From an uncultured Eubacteriales bacterium (GTDB taxonomy: Bacteria; Bacillota; Clostridia; UBA1381; UMGS1253): 64,000 nt of DNA. Both the position numbers and the translations under genes were made by a program. The notes under the pieces were generated by a model that ran no database searches, was not told the origin of the DNA, and saw only the letters and a list, made by a program, of their open reading frames with translations. Location of the stretch: contig CABUKE010000001.1 of the NCBI GenBank assembly GCA_902492065.1, positions 124,001 through 188,000 on the forward strand, written 5' to 3'. Position 1 is the stretch's first letter. Every line of letters begins with the position of its first letter. Of the stretch, positions 16,062 through 24,062 are shown piece by piece.

Positions 16062-16907
16062 TTACCTTTCTTCTCGTTGCCGCTCTCTCTGCCGCTGCCA
16101 TTTTTCCAGTAGCTTGAGAATGATGTTCTGCATATCTTTGCACGTATAGCTCTTGGGAAAATATTTCTGTATCTCTTCTTTTGGAAAGCGGATTTGTTCC
16201 TTTTGATTGGCTTTTTCTTCGCTCATAACGGCATAGATCACATCGGCAGTCAGCCTACCCTGCCGTGAAAATGCCCGCAGTCTCTGCGACTGTGAAAGAG
16301 AAGGTGTTGCGTCCGCATATTCGATTTCATTTAGCAAAAGTTTCTGTTCTTCATTGGTTAAGTACGACAATTCCACTGCCGGGGTGAATGCGATTTTACC
16401 TTCGTCCACCTTTTCCAGCAGTTTGGGAACAAGATAAGTCAGGCGGATATATCGGTGCAAGGTATCCTTGCCGATTCCGAAACTCTGAGCAATTACATCG
16501 TCATTTCTTATCTTTGTCGCAGGTTGCGACAAAGTCCTTTCTGATTTCTTTGCTAACTCCCATTTCATTTTGTAGGCGAACGCACGCTCACTTGGCAAAA
16601 TGTTTTCCCTGTGCAGATTAGCGTCTGTCATCATGGAAATCGCCTGCTCATCGGTCAGACTACGGACGACAACGGGTACTTTTTCTATCCCAAGTTCTCT
16701 GCAAGCCTCCACTCTTCTGTGTCCGCTGATAACTTCGTGTTCACTCTCCGAAAGAGGGCGGACGATTAGCGGCTCGATTGTCCCCTGTGTTTTTATACTT
16801 TTCAAAAGCTGTTGTTTTTCTTCTCCATCCCGTAGCTTAAACGGATGATTTTGAAAGGGGACAAGGGCATGAATATCTAAATATTCAATTGCTTCTTTAT
16901 CTTTCAT
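16062..16907 (-). CDS. ParB/Spo0J-family protein of the mobile element
   Basis: 281 aa. The N-terminal ParB/Srx nuclease-like CTPase fold is visible (LVPFQNHPFKLRDGEEKQ, IEPLIVRP, EVISGHRRVEACRELG, DANLHRENILPSERA), then a helix-turn-helix (DDVIAQSFGIGKDTLHRYIRL) and a basic Arg/Gln-rich tail (EKWQRQRERQREER). It is a plasmid/ICE-type partition or regulatory protein rather than the chromosomal Spo0J, since no ParA is next to it. It reads from GAGG ahead of the ATG at 16907 and lies in the same direction as the recombinase. Likely target: dyad repeats at 18.04-18.24 kb (inference). Confidence 0.88.
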   Translation of the reverse strand: MKDKEAIEYLDIHALVPFQNHPFKLRDGEEKQQLLKSIKTQGTIEPLIVRPLSESEHEVISGHRRVEACRELGIEKVPVVVRSLTDEQAISMMTDANLHRENILPSERAFAYKMKWELAKKSERTLSQPATKIRNDDVIAQSFGIGKDTLHRYIRLTYLVPKLLEKVDEGKIAFTPAVELSYLTNEEQKLLLNEIEYADATPSLSQSQRLRAFSRQGRLTADVIYAVMSEEKANQKEQIRFPKEEIQKYFPKSYTCKDMQNIILKLLEKWQRQRERQREER

Positions 16908-17015
16908 TTTGGTTGAACCTCCCTATATTTTTCTTTTTCGGGTAGTAAGCAGTCTTACTCTCTTAGTCTTAATAGCTTCTGATTTTCGGAAGTTTAGAAA
17001 TCTGAAAACCGGAAG

Positions 17016-17354
17016 TCAGAACCTTTTTACATAGATCAGGCTGGGCTTACCCTGACCTTGCCGTTTCCGCAGGATTAAGTCAGCACATTCAAGTTCAGAG
17101 AATAGTTTGCATATCTTCTCGTGCCCGAAATGCAGCTTTTCCTGTGCTTCTCTGACGGTAAAAAACTGGTATATCCTGTTCTGCTTATCTACCCATCCGT
17201 TCTTCACAGACAGATACATACGGTCGAGTAGCAGACCATAGAGCATTTTTGCATCGGTAGAAACCTTCTGGTATTTTTCCTCTGTAAACAAAGCCTTGGG
17301 GACTTTGTAGAACATATAGGTTTCCGCCTCGAATCGTTTGAAATATGGATTCAG
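17016..17354 (-). CDS. RepA-type replication initiator, N-terminal domain only
   Basis: About 112 aa if started at CTG 17354 (NPYFKRFEAETYMFYKVPKALF), or 99 aa from the internal ATG at 17315. It matches the replication initiator protein A N-terminal winged-helix domain (FYKVPKALFTEEKY...AKMLYGLLLDRM...GHEKICKLFSELECADLI...GKPSLIYVK). GGGGGTGATGAG precedes the CTG, and conserved residues upstream of the ATG argue for the longer form with a non-AUG start. Full-length relatives are usually over 250 aa; here a TGA follows VKRF and the downstream frame resembles the usual linker (LNFRKSEAIKTKR), so the protein may be truncated. Confidence 0.75.
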   Translation of the reverse strand: MNPYFKRFEAETYMFYKVPKALFTEEKYQKVSTDAKMLYGLLLDRMYLSVKNGWVDKQNRIYQFFTVREAQEKLHFGHEKICKLFSELECADLILRKRQGQGKPSLIYVKRF

Positions 17355-17600
17355 CTCATCACCCCCTTTCTGTCACGGTTATGAACCATGATTTTGTATG
17401 TTCAGGTATTATGGTATTCCTTACCGCATTTTTGCTTTGAAAAAGCCTTGATTGATGCGGCTTTGTAGCCTTAAAAAGCGTGACAAAGATACCTGCTTTT
17501 CTGCCTGTCCCAAACAGCAGGATGTTTCTTCCTTAATTTCCTGTACTGGCAGAGCGAGCAGACTGTTTATACTCCTACAGTCGTAAAACAGTAAAACTCC

Positions 17601-17984
17601 TCAAGACTCCGTCCTGAAACCTGGCTGGGAATGTGCCGCCCGTTTCCTGCGCTGGCGTTCTGCTGCCTTGATTCGCTTTTGAATGGCGGCACAGGCTGAA
17701 CAATACCGCTGATTGTTTGCCTTTGGTATGAAATATGCCTTGCAGATTTGACAACGCTTTTGATTGTTCGGCTGCACAATTTCAACAAGCAGTTTTTTGT
17801 CAACAGGAAGCATGGCATTTTTGAAATAGTTGCAGTAGATCCCATACCGGCTGATACACTGCACACAGGAATGTTCTTCTCCGTCATCCAGCAAGAGGCA
17901 GTTGCCATCCACATAATTGCAGCAAAGTTTTTTGATGAGGGCATTAATCTTCTTCGATTGTTTTGGGGTAATCTTGATAACCAT
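17601..17984 (-). CDS. Cysteine-rich VLP-domain protein
   Basis: 127 aa from ATG 17984 (GAGGAGGTG ribosome site, 8-base spacing). Contains many paired cysteines (CNYVDGNCLLLDDGEEHSC, CVQCISRYGIYCNYFKNAMLP, CQICKAYF, YCSACAA) and ends in a basic tail. Recognised as the Cys-rich VLP family found on Clostridia conjugative and mobilizable elements, role unknown (probably DNA- or metal-binding). The longer open frame that extends to 18377 runs through the repeat array and is not supported by a ribosome site. The 246 bp between this gene and the RepA-like gene hold no recognised feature. Confidence 0.78.
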   Translation of the reverse strand: MVIKITPKQSKKINALIKKLCCNYVDGNCLLLDDGEEHSCVQCISRYGIYCNYFKNAMLPVDKKLLVEIVQPNNQKRCQICKAYFIPKANNQRYCSACAAIQKRIKAAERQRRKRAAHSQPGFRTES

Positions 17985-18040
17985 CACTTTCACCTCCTCT
18001 ATGATTTTTAGCTTGAGGTAAATACTGTTTTCAAGGTGCT

Positions 18041-18247
18041 GTGAAAAGATCCTTTCACTTGTTTCCACTGGGAAGCGCCTTTTGGAAACCCTAAACCTGA
18101 AAAAATTTATCCTTTCACCTATTAGGAATGGGAGAGGCTGTTTGACAACCCCCAACTGAAAAAATTTTATCCCTTCACTAATTCCAAGTCGCACCCCCGT
18201 TTTGGTCGGGTGTTTTTGAAAAAACATTTTGCCTTTCACTTGTTTCC
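18041..18247. repeat. Array of four dyad repeats spaced about 60 bp (iteron-like)
   Basis: Four copies of an inverted motif, (G)TGAAA-N6 to N11-TTTCA(C), at 18041-18058, 18098-18117, 18157-18177 and 18217-18238. Center spacings are about 58, 59.5 and 60.5 bp. Each copy is embedded in a longer conserved segment of the type CTGAAAAAATTTATCCTTTC, and copies 1 and 4 share CTTTCACTTGTTTCC. A fifth half copy (CTGAAAAAG) is at 18278. The array lies upstream of the Cys-rich-VLP gene and near RepA- and ParB-like genes, so it may be a replication, partition or regulatory site; alternatively a structured leader. Confidence 0.7.
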
Positions 18248-18285
18248 TCTGGAAGAGAGTGTTTGGGGATAGTAATTCTGAAAAA

Positions 18286-18320
18286 GAGCAAAAAATTTGC
18301 CCGCCAATTATGGCGGGCAA
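18286..18320 (-). terminator. Intrinsic terminator (reverse strand)
   Basis: TTGCCCGCCA / TGGCGGGCAA stem at 18297-18320 followed on the reverse strand by a T-rich run. Second terminator for the exporter operon. Confidence 0.8.
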
Positions 18321-18349
18321 CATAAGCGTAAACGTTAGTTTATATCTAT

Positions 18350-18384
18350 AAAAAATCCCCGTAGGTGAATCGGCCACCTACGGG
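18350..18384 (-). terminator. Intrinsic terminator of the ABC exporter operon
   Basis: CCCGTAGGTG / CACCTACGGG stem (18358-18384), followed on the reverse strand by GATTTTTTAT. Confidence 0.85.
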
Positions 18385-18445
18385 AAAGTTGATTCTATAT
18401 ATTATCTTCTCTTTGAATTCGACAGTTGTTTTATGGAAATCATGA

Positions 18446-20185
18446 TTATGCAAATTGGCTGTTGTAAAGGGCAGCATATTTCCCGTCCCTTGCCATTAGT
18501 TCATCGTGATTTCCGACTTCCTTGATATCTCCATCCTCCATATACAAAATCATATCGGCATCACGGATGGTGGAAAGCCTGTGAGCAATGACAAAGCTGG
18601 TGCGCCCTTTCATCAACTGCGCCATGGCGCGCTGGATCAAAACCTCTGTATGGGTATCTACATTACTTGTGGCTTCATCCAGAATCATAATTTCCGGATC
18701 GGAAGCGATAGCTCGGGCAATGGTGAGAAGCTGACGCTCTCCTTGTGAAATGTTTTCCGCTCCTTTAGAAAGCGCCATATCATATCCGCCGGGCAGCGTT
18801 TTGATAAAATTATGCGCACAGGCCGATTTTGCCGCAGCAACAATCTTGTTCCTGTCCATATGCTCTTCCGCATATCCCAGGTTGTCGGCAATCGTTCCCT
18901 CGAAAAGCCAGGTGTCCTGCAACACCATACCAAAGCGATCCCGCAGCTCTTCTCGGGGCATATCCTGTATATTGACGCCGTCCACCATAATAGCGCCGCC
19001 GTTAATCTCATAAAAGCGCATGAGCAGGTTGATCAGGGTGGTTTTGCCTGCGCCGGTCGGTCCCACAATTGCAACCTTCTGACCGGGCTTGACTGTCAGA
19101 TTTACACCGTCCATCAGCACACGGTCAGGCGTATATCCAAACCTAACATTTTGGAATGTCACACTGCCTAAGCGGTCTTTGGGAATGATACCGTGTTCTG
19201 CGTCCGGCAATTCTTCCTCTGCGTCCAGCAAAGCGAAAATCCGGTCTCCTGCGGCTTTGGCTGCGCCGAAGCTTCCCGCCATACCAGCCAGCGAGGAAAA
19301 CGGCTCGGCAAACCGGCGGGTGTACTCCAGCATAGCCTGTACATTTCCCACTGTGATAAGGCCGCCAATGGCGCTCAGGCAGCCGATAACAGCGCAAACC
19401 ACATAGCCCATATCGTTGACCAAGGTGGTAATCGGGCTGACTGCTCCCGCGGTTGTTTCCGCCTTATAGGAACTATGTTTCAATTCTTCGTTCAAAGCAG
19501 AAAAACGCCGCTTTGCTCTGTCCTGATAACTAAAGGACTGGACGACCTGCTGTCCGTTGTACATTTCCTCAATGTATCCGTTGAGCTGACCCAACAACTG
19601 CTGCTGTTTTTCATAATGTCTGCCGCCGGATTTCATCACACCCGCCGCACTGAGCAGCGACAGCGGCACCATGATGATTGGAATGATAGTCAGTTTCGGG
19701 CTGATTGCCAGCATCATCAAAAGGATGCCGATTGCGGTGATCACCTGCGTAACAATGGAGGTCAGGCTTTGGCTGACGGTATTATTGATGGTATCGACAT
19801 CGTTGGTAATCACACTGAGAATATCGCCGTGGGTATGTGTGTCGTAGTAATTCAATTTCAATCTGTGCATTTTCCCGTCAATGTCGCTTCGGATTTCGCG
19901 CATGACATTGGCAGTGACCTTCGCCATGTGAAATCCCTGCAAAAACGAAAAGAACTGGGAAATCAGATATAGGCATACCAGCGCCGCCAGCAGCCAGAGA
20001 ATGGTCTCCCAATAAAACACACCGTCCCGGATGCTGTCAAACAGGGTCGTTGTGACCTTGCCGATCACAAACGGGGCCATCACGGTGAAAATGGTGCTGA
20101 CAGAAGCGAACAGCAGGACAAAAAACAACCGCAGCCTATGACCTTTCAAATACCCCAGCAGCCGTTTGAAAGTATGGGTTTTCAT
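18446..20185 (-). CDS. ABC exporter half-transporter, subunit 2 (catalytically complete Walker B)
   Basis: 579 aa from ATG 20185 (AAAGGAGG site; the 20227 start overlaps the upstream gene). Six-helix type IV exporter membrane domain (about 15-310), then an ATPase domain with Walker A GPTGAGKT, Walker B IMILDEATSNVD with the catalytic Glu, and H-loop FVIAHRLSTIRDADMI. The signature is ISQGE rather than LSGGQ. It pairs with the upstream gene, whose signature is canonical and whose Walker B lacks Glu, giving one working and one degenerate site as in BmrC/BmrD- or LmrCD-type multidrug exporters. Starts 1 bp after the stop of its partner. Substrate unknown. Confidence 0.93.
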   Translation of the reverse strand: MKTHTFKRLLGYLKGHRLRLFFVLLFASVSTIFTVMAPFVIGKVTTTLFDSIRDGVFYWETILWLLAALVCLYLISQFFSFLQGFHMAKVTANVMREIRSDIDGKMHRLKLNYYDTHTHGDILSVITNDVDTINNTVSQSLTSIVTQVITAIGILLMMLAISPKLTIIPIIMVPLSLLSAAGVMKSGGRHYEKQQQLLGQLNGYIEEMYNGQQVVQSFSYQDRAKRRFSALNEELKHSSYKAETTAGAVSPITTLVNDMGYVVCAVIGCLSAIGGLITVGNVQAMLEYTRRFAEPFSSLAGMAGSFGAAKAAGDRIFALLDAEEELPDAEHGIIPKDRLGSVTFQNVRFGYTPDRVLMDGVNLTVKPGQKVAIVGPTGAGKTTLINLLMRFYEINGGAIMVDGVNIQDMPREELRDRFGMVLQDTWLFEGTIADNLGYAEEHMDRNKIVAAAKSACAHNFIKTLPGGYDMALSKGAENISQGERQLLTIARAIASDPEIMILDEATSNVDTHTEVLIQRAMAQLMKGRTSFVIAHRLSTIRDADMILYMEDGDIKEVGNHDELMARDGKYAALYNSQFA

Positions 20186-20186
20186 G

Positions 20187-21911
20187 TCAGATGGCCTCCT
20201 TTCCCAATTGGATTTCTGCAATTTCACGATAGAGCGGGCAGTTTTTCAAAAGCTCTTGATGCGTTCCCTGACCGACGATCATTCCATCGTCAACGACTAA
20301 AATGCGGTCGGCGTCTAAAATCGTGCTGACCCGCTGCGCCACCATAATAATGGTGGCGTCTCCCATGGACGCTTTCAAATTTTTGCGGAGTGTTTGGTCG
20401 GTTTTCATATCCAAAGCGGAAAAGCTGTCGTCAAACACATAGATTTCGGGCTGTTTCATAATCGCTCTTGCAATCGCCATCCGCTGGCGCTGCCCGCCGG
20501 AAAGGTTTGTCCCCCCTTGGGCGATCCGGTCATGATACCCATTTCCCTTTTTCAGGATAAATTCCTCGGCGCACGCAACTTTCGCCGCCGCCTGCCAATC
20601 CTGCTGCGTGCCATCTTCTTTTCCGAAATTGAGGTTGGAGGCGATATCGCCGGAAAACAAAACATTTTTCTGAGGAACATAGCCAATCAGGGAGCGTAGG
20701 TCGTCCACGGCATATTCCTTGGCATTTACGCCGTCAATCAAAACCTCTCCGAACAGGGGATCGTATAGGCGAGGAATCAGCTTTAAAATACTGGATTTGC
20801 CCCGTCCCGTTCCGCCGATAATGGCGGTGATTTCTCCGGGATGCGCTTCAAAGCTGATATCTTTTAAAATCGGCTCCGGCGCTCCGGGGTAAGCAAAGGT
20901 CACATGACGAAATTCTACCGTAGAACGGAGAGGGCGCTCCTGCAAGGAAAACGAGCCGTCCCGAATCGTGGTTTCTGTCTCCAGCACTTCCGCAATGCGC
21001 CCTGCGCAGGCATATGCCGTGGGGAACATCATGACGACAAGGGCCAGCATCATCACCGACATCAGCACCATGCTGATATACTGGCTGTTCGCAACCAGAG
21101 AGCCGACCTCCATGGCGCCTGTTTCGACATAATGGGCGCCAAGCCCTAAAACCGCCGCCGTGGTCACGCCGAAAATCACATTGATGAGCGGCAGCAAAAG
21201 GCTGGTGATCCGGCCGGACAGCATGGCTGTTGCTGCATAATCAGTATTTGCCTCGCCGAAACGGCGGCTTTCCGCCTGCTGTTTATTGAAAGCGCGGATG
21301 ACCCGGACCCCCTCCAGCGATTCCAGGAACAGTTGGTTGAGGCGGTCCAGCTTTTGACGGAGTTTTACAGAATAACGGGAAGCGAACAGGATGACAATGC
21401 CGCAACTTATCAATAACACCGGAATCGCAACCGTAAGGACAGAGCTGACCTGTCCGCCGGTAGCAGCGGAGAAAATCAAACCAGCTATCGCCATCATCGG
21501 TGCAAGAATGCCGATCCTCAAAAGCATGGTAAGAAAATTTTGAACATTTGTAATATCCGATGTGCTTCGTGTGACAAGACTAGCTGTACCAAACTTATCC
21601 AGTTCGGCGGCTGAAAAGCTCTGAACCTTTTCAAAAACCTGTCCGCGAAGCGTTTCGGAAAAGTCTGTGGAAATGCGGGAAGCGATTTTCACAGACAAAA
21701 AATTGACGATACATGCCAGCAGTGTAACACCCGCCATGACAGCGGCAAGGATCAAAACAGTGCTGCGTGAAGAATCGGCCACCCCGCTGTTGATCATTTG
21801 GGCGAGCAGTGAGGGCAGCATCATTTCTGCAACCGCTGCAAACAAAACCAGTACGGAAAGCAGCCAAATTTGTTTCCCTTTTAATTTCACTCTTGAAAAA
21901 ATGGCTCTCAT
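20187..21911 (-). CDS. ABC exporter half-transporter, subunit 1 (degenerate Walker B)
   Basis: 574 aa: exporter membrane domain (1-320), Walker A GGTGRGKS, signature LSGGQRQR (canonical), Walker B IYVFDDSFSALD with Asp in place of the catalytic Glu, and H-loop replaced by Gln (IIMVAQRVST). These are the usual changes of the non-hydrolysing site in heterodimeric multidrug exporters. Start ATG 21911 after GAGGAAGGGG. It is second in the operon after the GNAT gene (gap of 16 bp) and is driven by the MerR-type promoter at 22504-22534. Probably exports a drug or peptide. Confidence 0.93.
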   Translation of the reverse strand: MRAIFSRVKLKGKQIWLLSVLVLFAAVAEMMLPSLLAQMINSGVADSSRSTVLILAAVMAGVTLLACIVNFLSVKIASRISTDFSETLRGQVFEKVQSFSAAELDKFGTASLVTRSTSDITNVQNFLTMLLRIGILAPMMAIAGLIFSAATGGQVSSVLTVAIPVLLISCGIVILFASRYSVKLRQKLDRLNQLFLESLEGVRVIRAFNKQQAESRRFGEANTDYAATAMLSGRITSLLLPLINVIFGVTTAAVLGLGAHYVETGAMEVGSLVANSQYISMVLMSVMMLALVVMMFPTAYACAGRIAEVLETETTIRDGSFSLQERPLRSTVEFRHVTFAYPGAPEPILKDISFEAHPGEITAIIGGTGRGKSSILKLIPRLYDPLFGEVLIDGVNAKEYAVDDLRSLIGYVPQKNVLFSGDIASNLNFGKEDGTQQDWQAAAKVACAEEFILKKGNGYHDRIAQGGTNLSGGQRQRMAIARAIMKQPEIYVFDDSFSALDMKTDQTLRKNLKASMGDATIIMVAQRVSTILDADRILVVDDGMIVGQGTHQELLKNCPLYREIAEIQLGKEAI

Positions 21912-21927
21912 AAAAAATACCCCTTCC

Positions 21928-22470
21928 TCATATTACCGGTCTGATTCCGGCCAGCCGGAACATCGGCTTCCCCAAAGCGTACTGCTGCAAGCCCATGTAT
22001 TCCTGCACAGACACTGTACCGCCAAAGTTTAAAACCTCCATATTTCCGCTGCGCCCGGTGATATAAATATTCGAGGAGGTAAAGCCGTTTTTGAAATAAA
22101 ATTTTCTGCGGGCAATCCGCTGGTCTTTGTTTTCGGCGGTATCATCCAGCCGCTCAATCAGCAAAACGATTTTTTGATCGGGAAAACGCCTGCATATCTC
22201 CTGTAGGATTTTACTGCCGGTCCCGCGGCTGCGGATTTTTGAAGAAACGGCCAGATAATCCACCATCACCATGTTTTTGTAGGGGATCGCCATCACAAAG
22301 CCCTGCAATATTTCATTCTCCATTGCTGTCAACAGCAGCGCCTTTCCCTTGTTTACAGAACGCCGAACCGCAAAAAAAGGTTTTCGCTCCGCCTTTGGAA
22401 AAGCCTCCATGTAGACCTCTCTGATCTCGTTCCATGGTTTTTGCTCCATATTTAAAATATCCATCTTCAT
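21928..22470 (-). CDS. GNAT-family acetyltransferase
   Basis: 180 aa from ATG 22470 (AAGGGCGGCGT ahead). GNAT features: central strand VMVDYLAVSSKIRSRGTGSKIL (acetyl-CoA loop R-x-x-G-T/x-G) and C-terminal YFKNGFTSSNIYI. It could acetylate an amine-bearing drug or a cellular target. First gene of the MerR-controlled operon with the two ABC half-transporters, which suggests joint action on a toxic compound (modify and export). Exact substrate unknown. Confidence 0.85.
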   Translation of the reverse strand: MKMDILNMEQKPWNEIREVYMEAFPKAERKPFFAVRRSVNKGKALLLTAMENEILQGFVMAIPYKNMVMVDYLAVSSKIRSRGTGSKILQEICRRFPDQKIVLLIERLDDTAENKDQRIARRKFYFKNGFTSSNIYITGRSGNMEVLNFGGTVSVQEYMGLQQYALGKPMFRLAGIRPVI

Positions 22471-22503
22471 ACGCCGCCCTTGCAATTTTCTTCACTATTT
22501 GGT

Positions 22504-22534
22504 ATTATAAACGATACGGTAACTGTAATGTCAA
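22504..22534 (-). promoter_or_regulatory. MerR-type promoter/operator with 19-bp spacer
   Basis: On the reverse strand: TTGACA (22529-22534), exactly 19-bp spacer, TATAAT (22504-22509). The spacer contains the dyad TTACAGTTACCGTATCGTT (TACnGTnAC...GTA-type half sites). Overlong 19-bp spacers with a dyad are the hallmark of MerR activation by DNA untwisting. It drives GNAT and the ABC exporter, divergent from the MerR gene that starts 12 bp away. Confidence 0.85.
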
Positions 22535-22545
22535 GGGGGTTTACG

Positions 22546-23373
22546 ATGACAAAGAAAAAATATTTATATACCACGGGGCAATTTGCCAGGCTCAACGGCG
22601 TCAACAAGCGCACGCTGCATTATTACGATGAGATCGGGCTGTTTTCTCCCGAAATCAAAGGGGAAAACGGCTACCGCTACTACACCTGTTTTCAGACAGT
22701 ACAGCTGGAGCTGATTCTGATTCTGAGAAAGATCGGCTTATCCATTGAAGAGATCGTCCGTTACCAGCAAAGGCCGTCGGGCGCTTTCTTCGCGGAGCTG
22801 ATCGAAGAGAGAAAAGCACTGATTGATAAATCCATTCGGGAACTCCTGAACACCAAAGCTTTTTTGGAACAAAAATCCAAGAAGCTTTCCCTGAGTCTTA
22901 CAGCTAAAGAGGGAGAGATCGAAACAGTCACACTCCCCGAACAGCGCATTTTGCTCAGTGCTCCAATTACAGGCGCTTATGATGACGGGGACTTTGCAGT
23001 TGCGGGAGATTTTTCTCTGCGGCTGAAATCTATATTCGGTCTATATGATAATTTTGGCAGCCGGATTCTCACAGAAAAAATCTTAGCCGGCAACTATCAT
23101 GATTACGACTGTTTTTATGCCTATGGCAGAGAGGATATAGAAATTTACGATGCTGTGCGTCCTGCCGGCATGTATTTGCGGGCTTTTTGTCTGGGAGGGT
23201 GGAAAAAGCTGGAGAAGGTTTACCAAAACATCTGTACTTTTGCAGAGGAAAACCAAATGGAATTGGTGGGATATTCCTACGAGGAGGGCCTGAACGAAAT
23301 GTCCCTGCAAAGCCGTGACGACTATATTACTATGATCACAGTCGGCACCAAAAAAACGAATAATAGCAGATAA
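22546..23373 (+). CDS. MerR-family transcriptional regulator with effector-binding domain
   Basis: 275 aa from ATG 22546 (AAGGGGG site). N-terminal winged helix TTGQFARLNGVNKRTLHYYDEIGLFSP, a dimerisation coiled coil (about 85-125), then a GyrI/BmrR-like effector domain of about 150 residues (EGEIETVTLPEQRILLSAP... CLGGWKKLEKVYQNICTFAEEN). It resembles multidrug-sensing MerR activators such as BmrR. It is transcribed divergently from the GNAT/ABC operon over a shared 75-bp region holding the 19-bp-spacer promoter, so it almost certainly controls that operon and perhaps itself. Confidence 0.9.
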   Translation: MTKKKYLYTTGQFARLNGVNKRTLHYYDEIGLFSPEIKGENGYRYYTCFQTVQLELILILRKIGLSIEEIVRYQQRPSGAFFAELIEERKALIDKSIRELLNTKAFLEQKSKKLSLSLTAKEGEIETVTLPEQRILLSAPITGAYDDGDFAVAGDFSLRLKSIFGLYDNFGSRILTEKILAGNYHDYDCFYAYGREDIEIYDAVRPAGMYLRAFCLGGWKKLEKVYQNICTFAEENQMELVGYSYEEGLNEMSLQSRDDYITMITVGTKKTNNSR

Positions 23374-23419
23374 TAAAAAATGCTTATATTTTAGAAGTAT
23401 GGGTTTTAGGGAAGTTACC

Positions 23420-23471
23420 TAGCGAGTTTTACTGTTTTGGACAACCCTGTCCATAAACAGTCCGCTCGCTA
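23420..23471. repeat. Imperfect palindrome (stem-loop) downstream of merR
   Basis: Outer stem TAGCGAG/CTCGCTA and inner stem CTGTTT-GGACA/TGTCC-AAACAG around an ACCC loop. No T-run follows, so it is not a standard terminator. Confidence 0.6.
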
Positions 23472-23482
23472 AGTTAATGCAG

Positions 23483-23518
23483 AAAAACCGGAGAAAGCAG
23501 CTTGCTCTCTCCGGTTTG
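23483..23518 (-). terminator. Intrinsic terminator of the tnpV operon
   Basis: Stem AAACCGGAGA / TCTCCGGTTT, with T5 on the reverse strand. Confidence 0.8.
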
Positions 23519-23520
23519 TT

Positions 23521-23694
23521 CTATTTTACCCTGATTTTTTTCAGTTTCGCATTTGAAAACTTGATGATTAAATCGTCAACAGCGTCGGTGTAGCGTCCTT
23601 CCTCACGCAGTTTATTCCGAAACCAAACGAGATTTTCAATGACAAATCTTCGTTCACTACCCGAAAGATAGAGATGATAATTTTGCTCTTTCAT
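23521..23694 (-). CDS. Small element-encoded protein next to TnpV (57 aa)
   Basis: 57 residues (MKEQNYHLYLSGSERRF..., then GRYTDAVDDLIIKFSNAKLKK). The segment YTDAVDD-I-IKF-AK-KK is a pattern I recognise from small unnamed proteins that accompany TnpV on Clostridia mobile elements. Its ATG overlaps the TGA of tnpV (ATGA), indicating translational coupling. Function unknown. Confidence 0.7.
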   Translation of the reverse strand: MKEQNYHLYLSGSERRFVIENLVWFRNKLREEGRYTDAVDDLIIKFSNAKLKKIRVK

Positions 23695-24062
23695 ACAAAA
23701 ATCACCTCTGCGTAAACAATTTCTGCGGCTCGGCTGCGAATGTTATTCATCTTCTGCACCCACTCCATAGGGGTATTAGCTTTCATCTTTTCCGTTACAT
23801 CTTCCTTTTCGGCAAGTGATTTTACAAGGGTTTGAAACATACTCTCTGCCTGACTGTCTACCTCTGCTAAGTGCTCGGTTAGTGTTCCGGCAGTCAGCAG
23901 ATTATAGTAAAGAATACGATGATTTTGTCTCAAATACCGCCGATACCGTTGTCCCCACACACCGATAAACTGTTCTTCTTCGGACAGTAATTTTAAACTT
24001 GGAAGTTCACAGTCTCCTTGTCTTTGATATGTTCCGCCTGCTGTTTCATAAATGTTTTTCAT
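23691..24062 (-). CDS. tnpV: TnpV family transposon-encoded protein
   Basis: 123 aa matching TnpV of Tn4451-type elements: GGTYQRQGDCELPSL, RYLRQNHRILYYNLLTAGTLTEHLAEVDSQAE, ANTPMEWVQKMNNIRSRAAEIV. TnpV is found on many Clostridia mobilizable transposons; a helical DNA-binding or regulatory role has been supposed, not shown. Ribosome site GGAGGGAAACC. It overlaps the following 57-aa gene by 4 bases. Confidence 0.85.
   Translation of the reverse strand: MKNIYETAGGTYQRQGDCELPSLKLLSEEEQFIGVWGQRYRRYLRQNHRILYYNLLTAGTLTEHLAEVDSQAESMFQTLVKSLAEKEDVTEKMKANTPMEWVQKMNNIRSRAAEIVYAEVIFV

Noticed and set aside
17985..18377. Upstream extension of the Cys-rich-VLP reading frame through the repeat array
   Set aside because: The good ribosome site is at the ATG 17984, and the extension is made only of translated DNA repeats.
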